DNA of 41,383 bases from Neorhizobium tomejilense (lineage in GTDB: Bacteria > Pseudomonadota > Alphaproteobacteria > Rhizobiales > Rhizobiaceae). Of this stretch, positions 32,528-40,399 are shown piece by piece. Position 1 is the first letter of the stretch. Each line of letters begins with the position of its first letter. The DNA lies in assembly GCA_002968845.1 (NCBI GenBank), contig PVBG01000037.1:1-41383 (forward strand), given 5' to 3'. Under the pieces are notes generated by a model. That model saw only the letters and a program-made list of their open reading frames with translations. It searched no databases and had not been told where the DNA came from. The translations under genes were made by a program, and so were the position numbers.

Positions 32528-35221
32528 TTAGGCGGCGAGGTCGCGCAGAACGGTCTGCAGAATGCCGCCATTGTTCATGTAGATGACCTCGTCGAGCGTA
32601 TCGATGCGGCAGAGGATGTTGATTTCCTTCACCGTGCCGTCGCCGTAGGTGATCTTGGCGGTCTTCCATTCGCGCGGCTTGATGTCGCCTTCGAGACCGA
32701 GGATCTCGACGGTCTCGTCGCCCTTGAGGTCGAGGCTGGCCCAGGTCGTGCCCTCTTCGAAGACGAAAGGAACGACGCCCATGCCGACCAGGTTCGAGCG
32801 GTGGATACGCTCGAAGGACTGGGCGATGACCGCCTTGACGCCGAGCAGGTTGGTGCCCTTCGCGGCCCAGTCGCGTGACGAACCGTTGCCGTATTCGACG
32901 CCGGCGAAGATGACCAGCGGAACGCCCTCTTCCCTGTACTTCATGGCCGCGTCGTAGATCGACATCTCTTCCTTGGACGGATAGTGGAAGGTGTAGCCAC
33001 CTTCCTTGCCGTTCGGGCCGAGCATGTAGTTACGGATGCGGATGTTGGCGAACGTGCCGCGCATCATCACTTCATGATTGCCGCGGCGCGTGCCGTACTG
33101 GTTGAAGTCCGCAACGCCGACGCCATGACCCGTCAGGTATGCACCGGCCGGCGAAGCGGCCTTGATCGAACCGGCCGGCGAGATGTGGTCGGTGGTGATC
33201 TTGTCGCCGAAGAGACCGAGGACGCGGGCGCCCTTGATGTTCTTGAGGCCCGAGCCTGTCTTGCCCATGCCGACGAAATAGGGCGGGTTCTGCACATAGG
33301 TCGAATCGTCGTCCCAGGCATAGGTCTGGCCCGGGGGAATCTTGACCGCCTGCCAGTTCTCGTCGCCCTTGAACACGTCCGCATATTTGGTTTCGTAGAG
33401 TTCGCGGGTGACGTATTTCAGGATGAATTCCTGGACTTCCTTCGAGGTCGGCCAGATGTCCTTGAGGAAGACCGGGTTGCCGTTCTGGTCTTCGCCGAGC
33501 GGCTCGGAGGTCAGGTCCTTCTGGACCGAACCGGCGAGCGCATAGGCAACGACGAGCGGTGGCGAAGCGAGGTAGTTCGCCTGGACGTCCGGAGAGATCC
33601 GGCCTTCGAAGTTACGGTTGCCCGAGAGCACGCCGGCGGCGATCAGGCCCTTGTCGTTGATCGTCTTCGAGATCGGCGCCGGCAGCGGGCCGGAATTGCC
33701 GATGCAGGTCGTGCAGCCGAAGCCGACCAGGTTGAAGCCGAGCTTGTCGAGATCGACCTGCAGGCCGGACTTGGCAAGGTATTCGCCGACGACCTGGGAT
33801 CCCGGTGCAAGCGAAGTCTTGACCCACGGCTTGGACTTCAGGCCCTTGGCAACAGCATTGCGGGCAAGAAGGCCGGCAGCGATCAGCACCGACGGATTGG
33901 AGGTGTTGGTGCAGGAGGTGATCGCGGCAATTGCCACGTCGCCATGGCCGAGATCGAAATCCGTGCCTTCGACAGGGTAACGATCGTCGAGCTGGCCGGG
34001 CTTCTTGTATTCGGTGTCGAGCGAACCGGCGAAGCCGGAGGCGATCTTGTCGAGCGAAATGCGACCTTCCGGACGCTTCGGGCCGGCCATCGACGGCACG
34101 ACGTCGTTAAGGTCGAGTTCCAGCGTATCGGTGAAGACGAGGTCGGAACCGTCGCCTTCGCGCCACATGCCCTGGACCTTGGAATAGGCCTCGACCAGTG
34201 CGATCCGCTCGAGCGTGCGACCGGACATGGTCAGGTAGTTGATGGTTTCGCCGTCTACGGGGAAGAAGCCGCAGGTCGCGCCGTATTCCGGGCCCATGTT
34301 GCCGATCGTCGCACGGTCGGCGAGCGGCATGTTGTCCATGCCCGGTCCGAAGAATTCGACGAACTTGGAGACGACGCCCTTCTTGCGCAGCATCTGCACG
34401 ACGGTCAGCACCAGGTCGGTCGCGGTGACGCCCTCCTTGAGCTTGCCGGTGAGCTTGAAGCCGATGACTTCAGGCAAAAGCATCGAGACCGGCTGGCCAA
34501 GCATGGAAGCTTCCGCTTCGATACCGCCCACGCCCCAGCCGAGAACGCCGAGGCCGTTGATCATCGTGGTGTGCGAGTCCGTGCCCACGCAGGTATCCGG
34601 ATAGGCGATCGTTTCGCCATCCTCTTCCTTGGTCCACACGGTCTGGCCGAGATATTCCAGGTTTACCTGGTGACAGATGCCGGTGCCCGGGGGAACCACG
34701 CGAAAATTCTTGAATGCCTGCTGGCCCCACTTCAGGAAGCGGTAACGCTCGCCGTTGCGCTCGTATTCGAGCTCGACGTTCTTGGCAAAGGCGGTCGGCG
34801 TGCCGAATTCGTCGACGATGACCGAGTGGTCGATCACGAGATCGACGGGAACCAGCGGGTTGATCTTTTCCGGATCGCCGCCGAGCGACACCATCGCGTC
34901 ACGCATCGCGGCAAGATCGACGACGGCGGGAACGCCGGTGAAGTCCTGCATCAGCACGCGGGCCGGACGGTAAGCGATTTCCGCTTCCGTGAGGCCCTTG
35001 TTGTTCAGCCATTCGGCAACAGTGAGGATCTGTTCCTTGGTGACGGACTGGCCGTCTTCAAAGCGGAGCAGGTTTTCGAGCAGCACCTTCATGGAGAAGG
35101 GCAGCTTCGAAACGCCGGCAAGGCCGTTTTGCTCAGCCTTCGGAAGGCTGTAGTAAACGTAATCCTTACCGCCTACGGTAAGGATGGAGCGACAATTGAA
35201 ACTGTCGAGAGACTTAGCCAC
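32528..35221 (-). CDS. acnA: Aconitate hydratase A
   Basis: 897 residues, standard for AcnA. It interconverts citrate and isocitrate in the TCA cycle. The three [4Fe-4S] ligands are Cys437 (in SCTNTSNPS), Cys503 and Cys506 (in CTTC), spaced as in E. coli AcnA. The C-terminal swivelling domain with GSSRDWAAKG is intact. The start is GTG 35221 (then AKSLDSFNCRS), the position where rhizobial AcnA sequences begin; an in-frame ATG at 35284 would add 21 residues of non-family sequence. It diverges from ccmA across about 270 bases. Confidence 0.97.
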   Translation of the reverse strand: MAKSLDSFNCRSILTVGGKDYVYYSLPKAEQNGLAGVSKLPFSMKVLLENLLRFEDGQSVTKEQILTVAEWLNNKGLTEAEIAYRPARVLMQDFTGVPAVVDLAAMRDAMVSLGGDPEKINPLVPVDLVIDHSVIVDEFGTPTAFAKNVELEYERNGERYRFLKWGQQAFKNFRVVPPGTGICHQVNLEYLGQTVWTKEEDGETIAYPDTCVGTDSHTTMINGLGVLGWGVGGIEAEASMLGQPVSMLLPEVIGFKLTGKLKEGVTATDLVLTVVQMLRKKGVVSKFVEFFGPGMDNMPLADRATIGNMGPEYGATCGFFPVDGETINYLTMSGRTLERIALVEAYSKVQGMWREGDGSDLVFTDTLELDLNDVVPSMAGPKRPEGRISLDKIASGFAGSLDTEYKKPGQLDDRYPVEGTDFDLGHGDVAIAAITSCTNTSNPSVLIAAGLLARNAVAKGLKSKPWVKTSLAPGSQVVGEYLAKSGLQVDLDKLGFNLVGFGCTTCIGNSGPLPAPISKTINDKGLIAAGVLSGNRNFEGRISPDVQANYLASPPLVVAYALAGSVQKDLTSEPLGEDQNGNPVFLKDIWPTSKEVQEFILKYVTRELYETKYADVFKGDENWQAVKIPPGQTYAWDDDSTYVQNPPYFVGMGKTGSGLKNIKGARVLGLFGDKITTDHISPAGSIKAASPAGAYLTGHGVGVADFNQYGTRRGNHEVMMRGTFANIRIRNYMLGPNGKEGGYTFHYPSKEEMSIYDAAMKYREEGVPLVIFAGVEYGNGSSRDWAAKGTNLLGVKAVIAQSFERIHRSNLVGMGVVPFVFEEGTTWASLDLKGDETVEILGLEGDIKPREWKTAKITYGDGTVKEINILCRIDTLDEVIYMNNGGILQTVLRDLAA

Positions 35222-35385
35222 GGAATAAACCCCGCTGATTAAAGAGCCAACACGCGCGTGCGGACGCCTATGCACTTCATGCACATCAGGATGCGGGTAC
35301 GACCATTTCCGCTGTCCGCACGAGAAGATTTTTTGGGATCTTCAGGTCCGGCGGAAGATTGAAATCACGCCGGCCGCTGGCGTGG

Positions 35386-35414
35386 TTGCAGTGCTTATAG
35401 ATAATTTCTAAGAA
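35386..35414 (+). promoter_or_regulatory. Possible promoter of the ccm operon
   Basis: TTGCAG (35386), a 17-base spacer and TAAGAA (35409) give a plausible sigma-70 promoter about 80 bases before ccmA. Evidence is the motif only. Confidence 0.3.
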
Positions 35415-35491
35415 GGGTTCCAGACGCTTGGCGCCCATTCCGAATAAATTTTCGGATCGCGATGATTAAAATCTTAATGAAGGTCTCCAGC

Positions 35492-36136
35492 ATGCGGCTT
35501 TTGGCCGAAAACCTGAGCGCAAGACGCGGCGAAGACCTGATTTTCACGGATATCTCCTTTACCCTCGGAGCCGGTGAAAGCCTCGTCCTGGCCGGCCGCA
35601 ACGGATCGGGGAAATCGACGCTGCTGCGCGTCGTGGCCGGATTGCTGCATCCGGAAACCGGCCGCGTCGCCTGGACATCCGAAAGTTCCGAATCAGGAAT
35701 GCGCGCCGCCGAGGCCTGCCATTATCTCGGCCACCGCAACGCGATGAAGGCGGAACTCACCGTCGCTGAGAACCTCGCCTTCTGGAAGAGCCTTTTTGGC
35801 GACGTGGATGGCGGCAAGGGCATCTCTCCGGCCGAGGCCGCCGAAACCGTCGGCCTTGGCGGCATCCTCCACCTGCCCTTCGGTTACCTCTCCGCCGGCC
35901 AGCAGCGCCGCATGGCGTTTGCAAAACTGCTGGTCGCTTATAGGCCGGTCTGGATCCTCGACGAGCCGACGGCCGCGCTGGATGTGAATGCAGAGGGGGC
36001 ATTTACCGGATTGATCAACGCGCATCTGGCGGCCGGTGGCATTGTGCTGGCGGCGACTCACCAGCCGCTGGGGCTGGAGAACGCAAAGGAACTGAAGATG
36101 ACGGGGTTTGCAGGCGTGGCGGAGGGGAGATGGTGA
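35492..36136 (+). CDS. ccmA: Cytochrome c maturation ABC ATPase CcmA
   Basis: 214 residues, the usual length. CcmA powers the CcmABCD complex that releases heme-loaded CcmE. Walker A GRNGSGKST is at residues 35-43, the signature LSAGQQRRMAFAKLL at about 133-147, and Walker B WILDEPTAALD at about 155-165. I chose ATG 35492 because AAGG lies eight bases upstream and family sequence begins with MRLLAENL; in-frame ATGs at 35462 and 35477 are less likely. CcmB normally follows at once, but here a 250-base gap holding an inverted repeat intervenes. Confidence 0.94.
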   Translation: MRLLAENLSARRGEDLIFTDISFTLGAGESLVLAGRNGSGKSTLLRVVAGLLHPETGRVAWTSESSESGMRAAEACHYLGHRNAMKAELTVAENLAFWKSLFGDVDGGKGISPAEAAETVGLGGILHLPFGYLSAGQQRRMAFAKLLVAYRPVWILDEPTAALDVNAEGAFTGLINAHLAAGGIVLAATHQPLGLENAKELKMTGFAGVAEGRW

Positions 36137-36153
36137 ACGCCCTGTCCCGCGTT

Positions 36154-36198
36154 ACCCCCCTCTGCCCTGCCGGGCATCTCCCCCACAAGGGGGGAGAT
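36154..36198 (+). repeat. Intergenic inverted repeat, left arm
   Basis: 45 bases that match the reverse complement of 36316-36360 at 44 of 45 positions. The arm has its own small palindrome CTCCCCC-ACAA-GGGGGGAG. The pair resembles the palindromic intergenic elements (RIME-like) scattered in rhizobial genomes; that family assignment is from memory. Confidence 0.85.
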
Positions 36199-36315
36199 TG
36201 GATGGGGCCAATGCCCTGCCTCAGATCCAGGCATCAATCCGCCGTCACCAACCTGAAATCTGCTCTCTCCGCTCTCCGAACGATCAACGCTTGGCGGAGG
36301 CCCGGCGTCTTGCCG

Positions 36316-36360
36316 ATCTCCCCCCTTGTGGGGGAGATGCCCGGCGGGGCAGAGGGGGGT
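36316..36360 (-). repeat. Intergenic inverted repeat, right arm
   Basis: Inverted partner of 36154-36198, separated from it by 117 bases. The two arms could pair in the ccm transcript into a stem of about 45 base pairs ending 26 bases before ccmB. Confidence 0.85.
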
Positions 36361-36386
36361 GCGCCCCGGACACGGAGCGTCCGATC

Positions 36387-37046
36387 ATGACCGCCCTCCT
36401 CCTCCGCGACCTCAAACTTTCGGTCCGCGCCGGCGGCGGCGCTCTGATCGGGGTTCTTTTCTTCATGACCGTCGTCGCCGTCATCCCATTCGGCGTCGGC
36501 CCGGATCTCAATCTGTTGTCCCGCATCGGCCCGGCGATCGTCTGGATCGGGGCGCTGCTGTCGGCCCTGCTTGGCCTCGACCGCCTGTTCCAGACCGAGC
36601 GCGAGGACGGCTCGCTCGACCTGCTGCTGATGCAGGAACACCCGCTGGTGCTGACCGTGCTCGTCAAATGCCTCGCCCACTGGCTCGGCAACGGTCTGCC
36701 GCTGGTGATCGCATCGCCGCTGCTCGGCCTGTTCATGAACATGGACGAGGTGGCGATCGGCGCCACCATGCTGACGCTCTTGGTCGGCACGCCGGCGCTG
36801 ACCTTCATCGGCGCGGTCGGCGCGGCGGTGGCGGTCGCCCTGCCGCGCGGCGGGCTGCTCGTCTCGATCCTGGTCCTGCCGCTTGCGATCCCCGTGCTGA
36901 TCTTCGGTGTCAGCGCTTCCTATGCGGCTGTCGAGGACCCTGCCCCGTTTATGCCGCCTTTCCTGATATTGGTGGCGATCACGATGTTTTTTGCCGTCCT
37001 CGGTCCGCTCGGCGCGGCACTGGCGTTGCGCAATGCCGGCGATTGA
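36387..37046 (+). CDS. ccmB: Heme exporter permease CcmB
   Basis: 219 residues with six membrane segments, as expected for CcmB. It forms the CcmABCD complex with CcmA and CcmC. The family stretch FQTEREDGSLDLLL (about residues 70-83), with an LDxLL-type motif, and the following hydrophobic segments fit. The frame is open back to 36108 but that part is the repeat region; ATG 36387 (MTALLLRDLKLSVR) is the usual N terminus. There is no strong ribosome site, and the upstream repeat may affect its translation. Confidence 0.93.
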   Translation: MTALLLRDLKLSVRAGGGALIGVLFFMTVVAVIPFGVGPDLNLLSRIGPAIVWIGALLSALLGLDRLFQTEREDGSLDLLLMQEHPLVLTVLVKCLAHWLGNGLPLVIASPLLGLFMNMDEVAIGATMLTLLVGTPALTFIGAVGAAVAVALPRGGLLVSILVLPLAIPVLIFGVSASYAAVEDPAPFMPPFLILVAITMFFAVLGPLGAALALRNAGD

Positions 37047-37135
37047 CTAGAATCGGATTGAACGGGATCGGATCGACGACAGGCGAATTGACCAGGATCA
37101 AGCTGATTTTTCCGCGCGCATATTAGAAAGTGCCC

Positions 37136-37894
37136 ATGACCGACAGCCTTGCCATCAGCAAATTTTCCGAGCTGGCCAACCCGACGCGGTTTCTGGCGCT
37201 GGCGGCCCGCATCCTGCCGTGGATGGCGGCGGCGACCGTGATCCTCTTTGCGATCGGGCTCTATCTGAGCTTCACGACGGAAGGCGATTACCAACAGGGC
37301 GCGACGGTGCGTATCATGTACGTGCATGTGCCGGCCGCCTGGCTGTCGATGATGTGCTACACGGTGATGGCCGTTTCGGCGATCGGCACGCTGGTCTGGC
37401 GCCACCCGCTCGCCGACGTCAGCCACAAGGCGGCAGCCCCGCTCGGCGCCGCCTTCACGCTGATCGCGCTCGCCACCGGCTCTCTCTGGGGCCGGCCGAT
37501 GTGGGGCACATGGTGGGTGTGGGATGCGCGGCTGACCTCGGTCTTCGTGCTGTTCCTCATGTATCTCGGCCTGATCGCACTCAACCGTGCCATGGACGAT
37601 CCGTCGCGGGCGGCCCGCGTCTCCGCTGTGCTGATCCTTGTCGGTTTCGTCAACATCCCGATCATCAAGTTCTCGGTCGACTGGTGGAACACGCTGCACC
37701 AGCCGGCCAGCGTCATCCGCATGGGCGGCCCGACCATCGACCAGGAATTCCTTTGGCCGCTGCTGATCATGGCGATCGCCTTCACCGTGCTGTTCTTCAC
37801 CCTGCACACGATGGCGATGCGCAACGAGATCTGGCGCCGCCGCGTCGCCGCCCAGCGGCGGATGGCCGCGCGCATGGCCGGACGGGAGGCGTGA
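37136..37894 (+). CDS. ccmC: Heme-handling membrane protein CcmC
   Basis: 252 residues with six membrane segments. CcmC presents heme to CcmE; the tryptophan-rich loop WGRPMWGTWWVWDARLTS (about residues 121-138) and the two heme-ligand histidine regions are intact, including WWNTLHQPAS with His188. I chose ATG 37136 over GTG 37130; both are in frame and the ATG gives the standard N terminus. It lies 89 bases after ccmB and is followed by ccmD. Confidence 0.95.
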   Translation: MTDSLAISKFSELANPTRFLALAARILPWMAAATVILFAIGLYLSFTTEGDYQQGATVRIMYVHVPAAWLSMMCYTVMAVSAIGTLVWRHPLADVSHKAAAPLGAAFTLIALATGSLWGRPMWGTWWVWDARLTSVFVLFLMYLGLIALNRAMDDPSRAARVSAVLILVGFVNIPIIKFSVDWWNTLHQPASVIRMGGPTIDQEFLWPLLIMAIAFTVLFFTLHTMAMRNEIWRRRVAAQRRMAARMAGREA

Positions 37895-37898
37895 GACC

Positions 37899-38069
37899 AT
37901 GAGCCATACCTTCTATATCGCCATGTCCTATGCCGTCTCGGCTGCCGTCATCCTCTGTCTGATCGCCTGGACCTGGCTCGACGGCCGCGCCCGCAGACAG
38001 GAACTGGCCGAGCTCGAAGCCTCCGGCATCCGCCGCCGCTCCGCCCAGGCAAAGGACGACGCGGCATGA
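37899..38069 (+). CDS. ccmD: Heme exporter small subunit CcmD
   Basis: 56 residues. One N-terminal membrane segment (about residues 5-27, MSHTFYIAMSYAVSAAVILC then LIAW) is followed by a basic, Ala/Arg-rich cytoplasmic tail (RARRQELAELEASGIRRR), the CcmD pattern. CcmD holds CcmE to CcmABC. The TGA overlaps the ATG of ccmG (GCATGAGC, four-base overlap). It lies four bases after the ccmC stop. Confidence 0.9.
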   Translation: MSHTFYIAMSYAVSAAVILCLIAWTWLDGRARRQELAELEASGIRRRSAQAKDDAA

Positions 38070-38668
38070 GCATCGAGACCGAAAATCAGCCTCCCGCGCG
38101 CAAAAGCCTGGCGCGTTATGCGCTGCCTCTGATCCCGCTGGCCATTTTTCTCGGCTTTGCAGCCGTCGCCGGCAAGATGCTCTACGACCAGGACGTCAAC
38201 GGCCGCGACGTCTCGGCCATCCCCTCGGCCCTGATCGGCAAAAAGGCGCCGTCGCTGGCGCTGCCGCCGCTGGAAGGCTCGAACACCGCGGCGCTGACGA
38301 CCCCGGCTATCGCCGGCAAGCTGACGCTGGTCAACGTCTTCGCCTCTTGGTGCGTGCCCTGCCGGCAGGAACACCCGATCCTGAAGGAACTGGCGAACGA
38401 CAGCCGGCTCACCATCGTCGGGATCAACTACAAGGACCGCAACGACAACGCGCTGCGTTTCCTCGGCGAACTCGGCAACCCTTATAAGGCAATCGGCGTC
38501 GATCCGAACGGCAAGGCGGCGATCGACTGGGGCGTCTACGGCATTCCGGAAAGTTATCTGGTCGCCCCTGACGGCACGATCCTCTACAAGAAGGTCGGCC
38601 CCTTCGAGGAGCGCAGCCTGACGCAGGACCTCATGCCGGCGATCGAAAAGGCGTCCGCGGGACGTTAG
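38066..38668 (+). CDS. ccmG: Thiol:disulfide oxidoreductase CcmG/DsbE (CycY)
   Basis: 200 residues. An N-terminal membrane anchor (about residues 20-38) places the thioredoxin domain in the periplasm. The active site WCVPC is at residues 95-99 (Cys96, Cys99), and the cis-proline segment GIPESYLV follows near residue 160. CcmG keeps apocytochrome c cysteines reduced for heme attachment. The ATG overlaps the ccmD stop. The Ccm components E, F and H are absent from this window and must be elsewhere, as is usual in rhizobia (cycHJKL). Confidence 0.95.
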   Translation: MSIETENQPPARKSLARYALPLIPLAIFLGFAAVAGKMLYDQDVNGRDVSAIPSALIGKKAPSLALPPLEGSNTAALTTPAIAGKLTLVNVFASWCVPCRQEHPILKELANDSRLTIVGINYKDRNDNALRFLGELGNPYKAIGVDPNGKAAIDWGVYGIPESYLVAPDGTILYKKVGPFEERSLTQDLMPAIEKASAGR

Positions 38669-39067
38669 CGATCCCGCAGCCTTGTGGGCCGATTACGAAT
38701 TTGGAAGAAGCACCTTTGGCCGCGCGGGACCTCTTGTCCGGCGCGGTTTTGGTTTGGGAATGGGGCAGGCGGTATCGGGTATGTGGGAGGTAGGTATTTG
38801 TGCCTGCCCCGACTGTTTCGATGGACTTTCGAGGATTGTAAGGCCTCGCCAACTACCTTTGCAGCCATCACCGGAACCGGGGTCCGAGAACCCTTGGACG
38901 AGGAGGCCGGTTCGCGAACCCGATTTCCCATCCGATGACGGGGCGATTATCGGATGGGCTCGAGAGGCGGGGATGAATGGGAAAGCGAATATGGCTAAAG
39001 CGTTGATGAGGTTGGGCGGGTTTTTCTTGGGGCGAGGAAATCGTCCCCGGTCAAAACCCGTCCCGTG
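38669..39067. other. 399-base intergenic region between ccmG and the DUF2585 gene
   Basis: Two convergent genes end here and no gene is visible. It holds the ccmG terminator, a 9-base inverted repeat GGGGCAGGC/GCCTGCCCC (38762-38770 and 38802-38810) and a hairpin CCCATCCGAT/ATCGGATGGG (38927-38958). These are palindromes without obvious function. Confidence 0.6.
38720..38756 (+). terminator. Rho-independent terminator of the ccm operon
   Basis: CCGCGCGGGAC-CTCTT-GTCCGGCGCGG (11-base stem with one mismatch) is followed by TTTTGGTTT. It lies about 50 bases past the ccmG stop. Confidence 0.65.
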
Positions 39068-39655
39068 CTACAGCCAACCCTGCCACACCCGCACCGCATC
39101 GACCGGCCAGACGAGCATCAGCACGTTGAGCGTCAGGTTGTCGCGGATGATGTAGCCGGTCGCCAGCTCGAAGAAAATGGCGATGGCGACCGTCAGCCAA
39201 ACCGGCAGACGCGAGGCGGCGAAGAAGCCGAGCGCCATGAACACCGTATCCATCGCCGAATTGAGAATGCTGTCGCCGGTATAACCGAGCGCCATGGTCG
39301 CCGTGCGGTAGCGGTCGATGATCAGCGGGGAATTTTCGGCAATCTCCCAGGCAGCCTCGATCAGGATCGCCAGCGAAAGCCGGGCCGCCAGCGGAGCGCG
39401 GCGCAGGATCAGCCAGCCGAGACCATAGAACAGGAAGCCGTGGATGATATGCGACGGCGTGTACCAGTCGGAGAGATGCTGCGAATTACCGCTGGTATTC
39501 ACTCCGCCTTCCCAAAACTTCACATAACCGCATTCGCAGATCGGGATGCGGCCGATCGCGTAGAGGATGGCGATCTGGAGCAGAAAGAGGATGAGCGCGG
39601 CGAGAAGCCAGCGCTTGGAGGACGAACTCGATGGGGAGAATTCTGCCGCCGTCAC
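39068..39655 (-). CDS. DUF2585 (UPF0314) membrane protein
   Basis: 195 residues with about four to five hydrophobic segments. Conserved sequence includes CECGYVKFWEG (about residues 39-49, with two cysteines) and the WYTPSHIIHGFLFYGLGW segment, typical of UPF0314/DUF2585. Function unknown; the family is largely alphaproteobacterial. The gene overlaps the preceding yciB gene by four bases (ATGA), so the two are translationally coupled. Confidence 0.88.
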   Translation of the reverse strand: MTAAEFSPSSSSSKRWLLAALILFLLQIAILYAIGRIPICECGYVKFWEGGVNTSGNSQHLSDWYTPSHIIHGFLFYGLGWLILRRAPLAARLSLAILIEAAWEIAENSPLIIDRYRTATMALGYTGDSILNSAMDTVFMALGFFAASRLPVWLTVAIAIFFELATGYIIRDNLTLNVLMLVWPVDAVRVWQGWL

Positions 39656-40335
39656 TTTTCGGCCTCAGCGTTGCCGGCGGTGTCCTGGACTGTGTGGCGC
39701 ATGATCAGCGGCATCTGCGTCATGGTGAAGATCAACGTGATCGGCATCGTACCCCAGACCTTGAAGGCGACCCAGAAGTTATCCGCCGCCTTGGCGTCGG
39801 GCAGGTAATAGGCGTTCGCGCCGCGCCAGACGATTTCGTTGAGGACGGCGAGGAACAGGAAGAACACGCCCCAGCGGATGGTCAGCTTGCGCCAGCCGGC
39901 ATCATCGAGCTGGAAGGCCGCATTGAACACATAGCCGAGAAGCGATTTGCCGAACAGCAGGCCGCCGAGCAGCACGACGCCGAACAGCGTGTTGATGATG
40001 GTCGGCTTCATCTTGAAGAACAGCTCGTCCTGCAGCCAGATGCCGAGCCCGCCGAACACGAGGACAACGATGCCGGAAATGAAGGGCATCATAGGCAGAT
40101 GCCCGAGAACGACCTTCGAGACGACGAGCGAGATGACCGTCGCGAGCATGAACAGGCCGCTGGCGATGAACAGCGGACCACCGAGCACCGAAAGCCACGG
40201 GAAGGTCGCGGCAAGCCATTCCCCGCGCAGATTGGCGAAGAAGAAGACGAGCAGCGGCCCCAGCTCGAGCGAGAGCTTCAGCATCGGATGGTGCCGGTCG
40301 GCGGCGGTGGGCGTCGTATCGCTTTCGAATTTCAT
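39652..40335 (-). CDS. yciB: Septation protein A / intracellular septation protein (YciB/IspZ)
   Basis: 227 residues with five to six membrane segments. The N-terminal LELGPLLVFFFANLRGEW (about residues 25-42) is the IspZ signature. In other bacteria loss of this protein affects septation and cell envelope behaviour. It lies 64 bases downstream of ftsY and overlaps the DUF2585 gene by four bases, forming an ftsY-yciB-DUF2585 cluster. A palindrome in the ftsY-yciB gap may form a hairpin in the transcript. Confidence 0.93.
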   Translation of the reverse strand: MKFESDTTPTAADRHHPMLKLSLELGPLLVFFFANLRGEWLAATFPWLSVLGGPLFIASGLFMLATVISLVVSKVVLGHLPMMPFISGIVVLVFGGLGIWLQDELFFKMKPTIINTLFGVVLLGGLLFGKSLLGYVFNAAFQLDDAGWRKLTIRWGVFFLFLAVLNEIVWRGANAYYLPDAKAADNFWVAFKVWGTMPITLIFTMTQMPLIMRHTVQDTAGNAEAEK

Positions 40336-40359
40336 ATACTGGTCAAACCTGCTTCGTCA

Positions 40360-40388
40360 TGCCTTGGCCCTGCGCGAGTGCCAAGGCA
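40360..40388 (-). other. Hairpin between ftsY and yciB
   Basis: TGCCTTGGC/GCCAAGGCA, 9-base perfect arms with an 11-base loop, with no T run after it on the minus strand. It lies 12 bases past the ftsY stop and 25 bases before yciB. Confidence 0.45.
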
Positions 40389-40399
40389 GATTTGTGGCA

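Noticed and set aside
32984..35242. A 752-codon open frame on the plus strand opposite acnA
   Set aside because: It is an antisense shadow of the conserved acnA frame; high-GC third positions of AcnA keep the opposite frame open. No family motif, start signal or ribosome site supports it.
35395..35425. An Irr-type iron-control (ICE) motif upstream of acnA/ccmA
   Set aside because: TTATAGATAATTTCTAA is AT-rich and roughly palindromic but departs from the ICE consensus at several positions; I treat it as promoter-like sequence.
38682..39155. A 157-codon plus-strand frame after ccmG
   Set aside because: It crosses the ccm terminator and palindromes, has no ribosome site or domain, and overlaps the 3' end of the DUF2585 gene.
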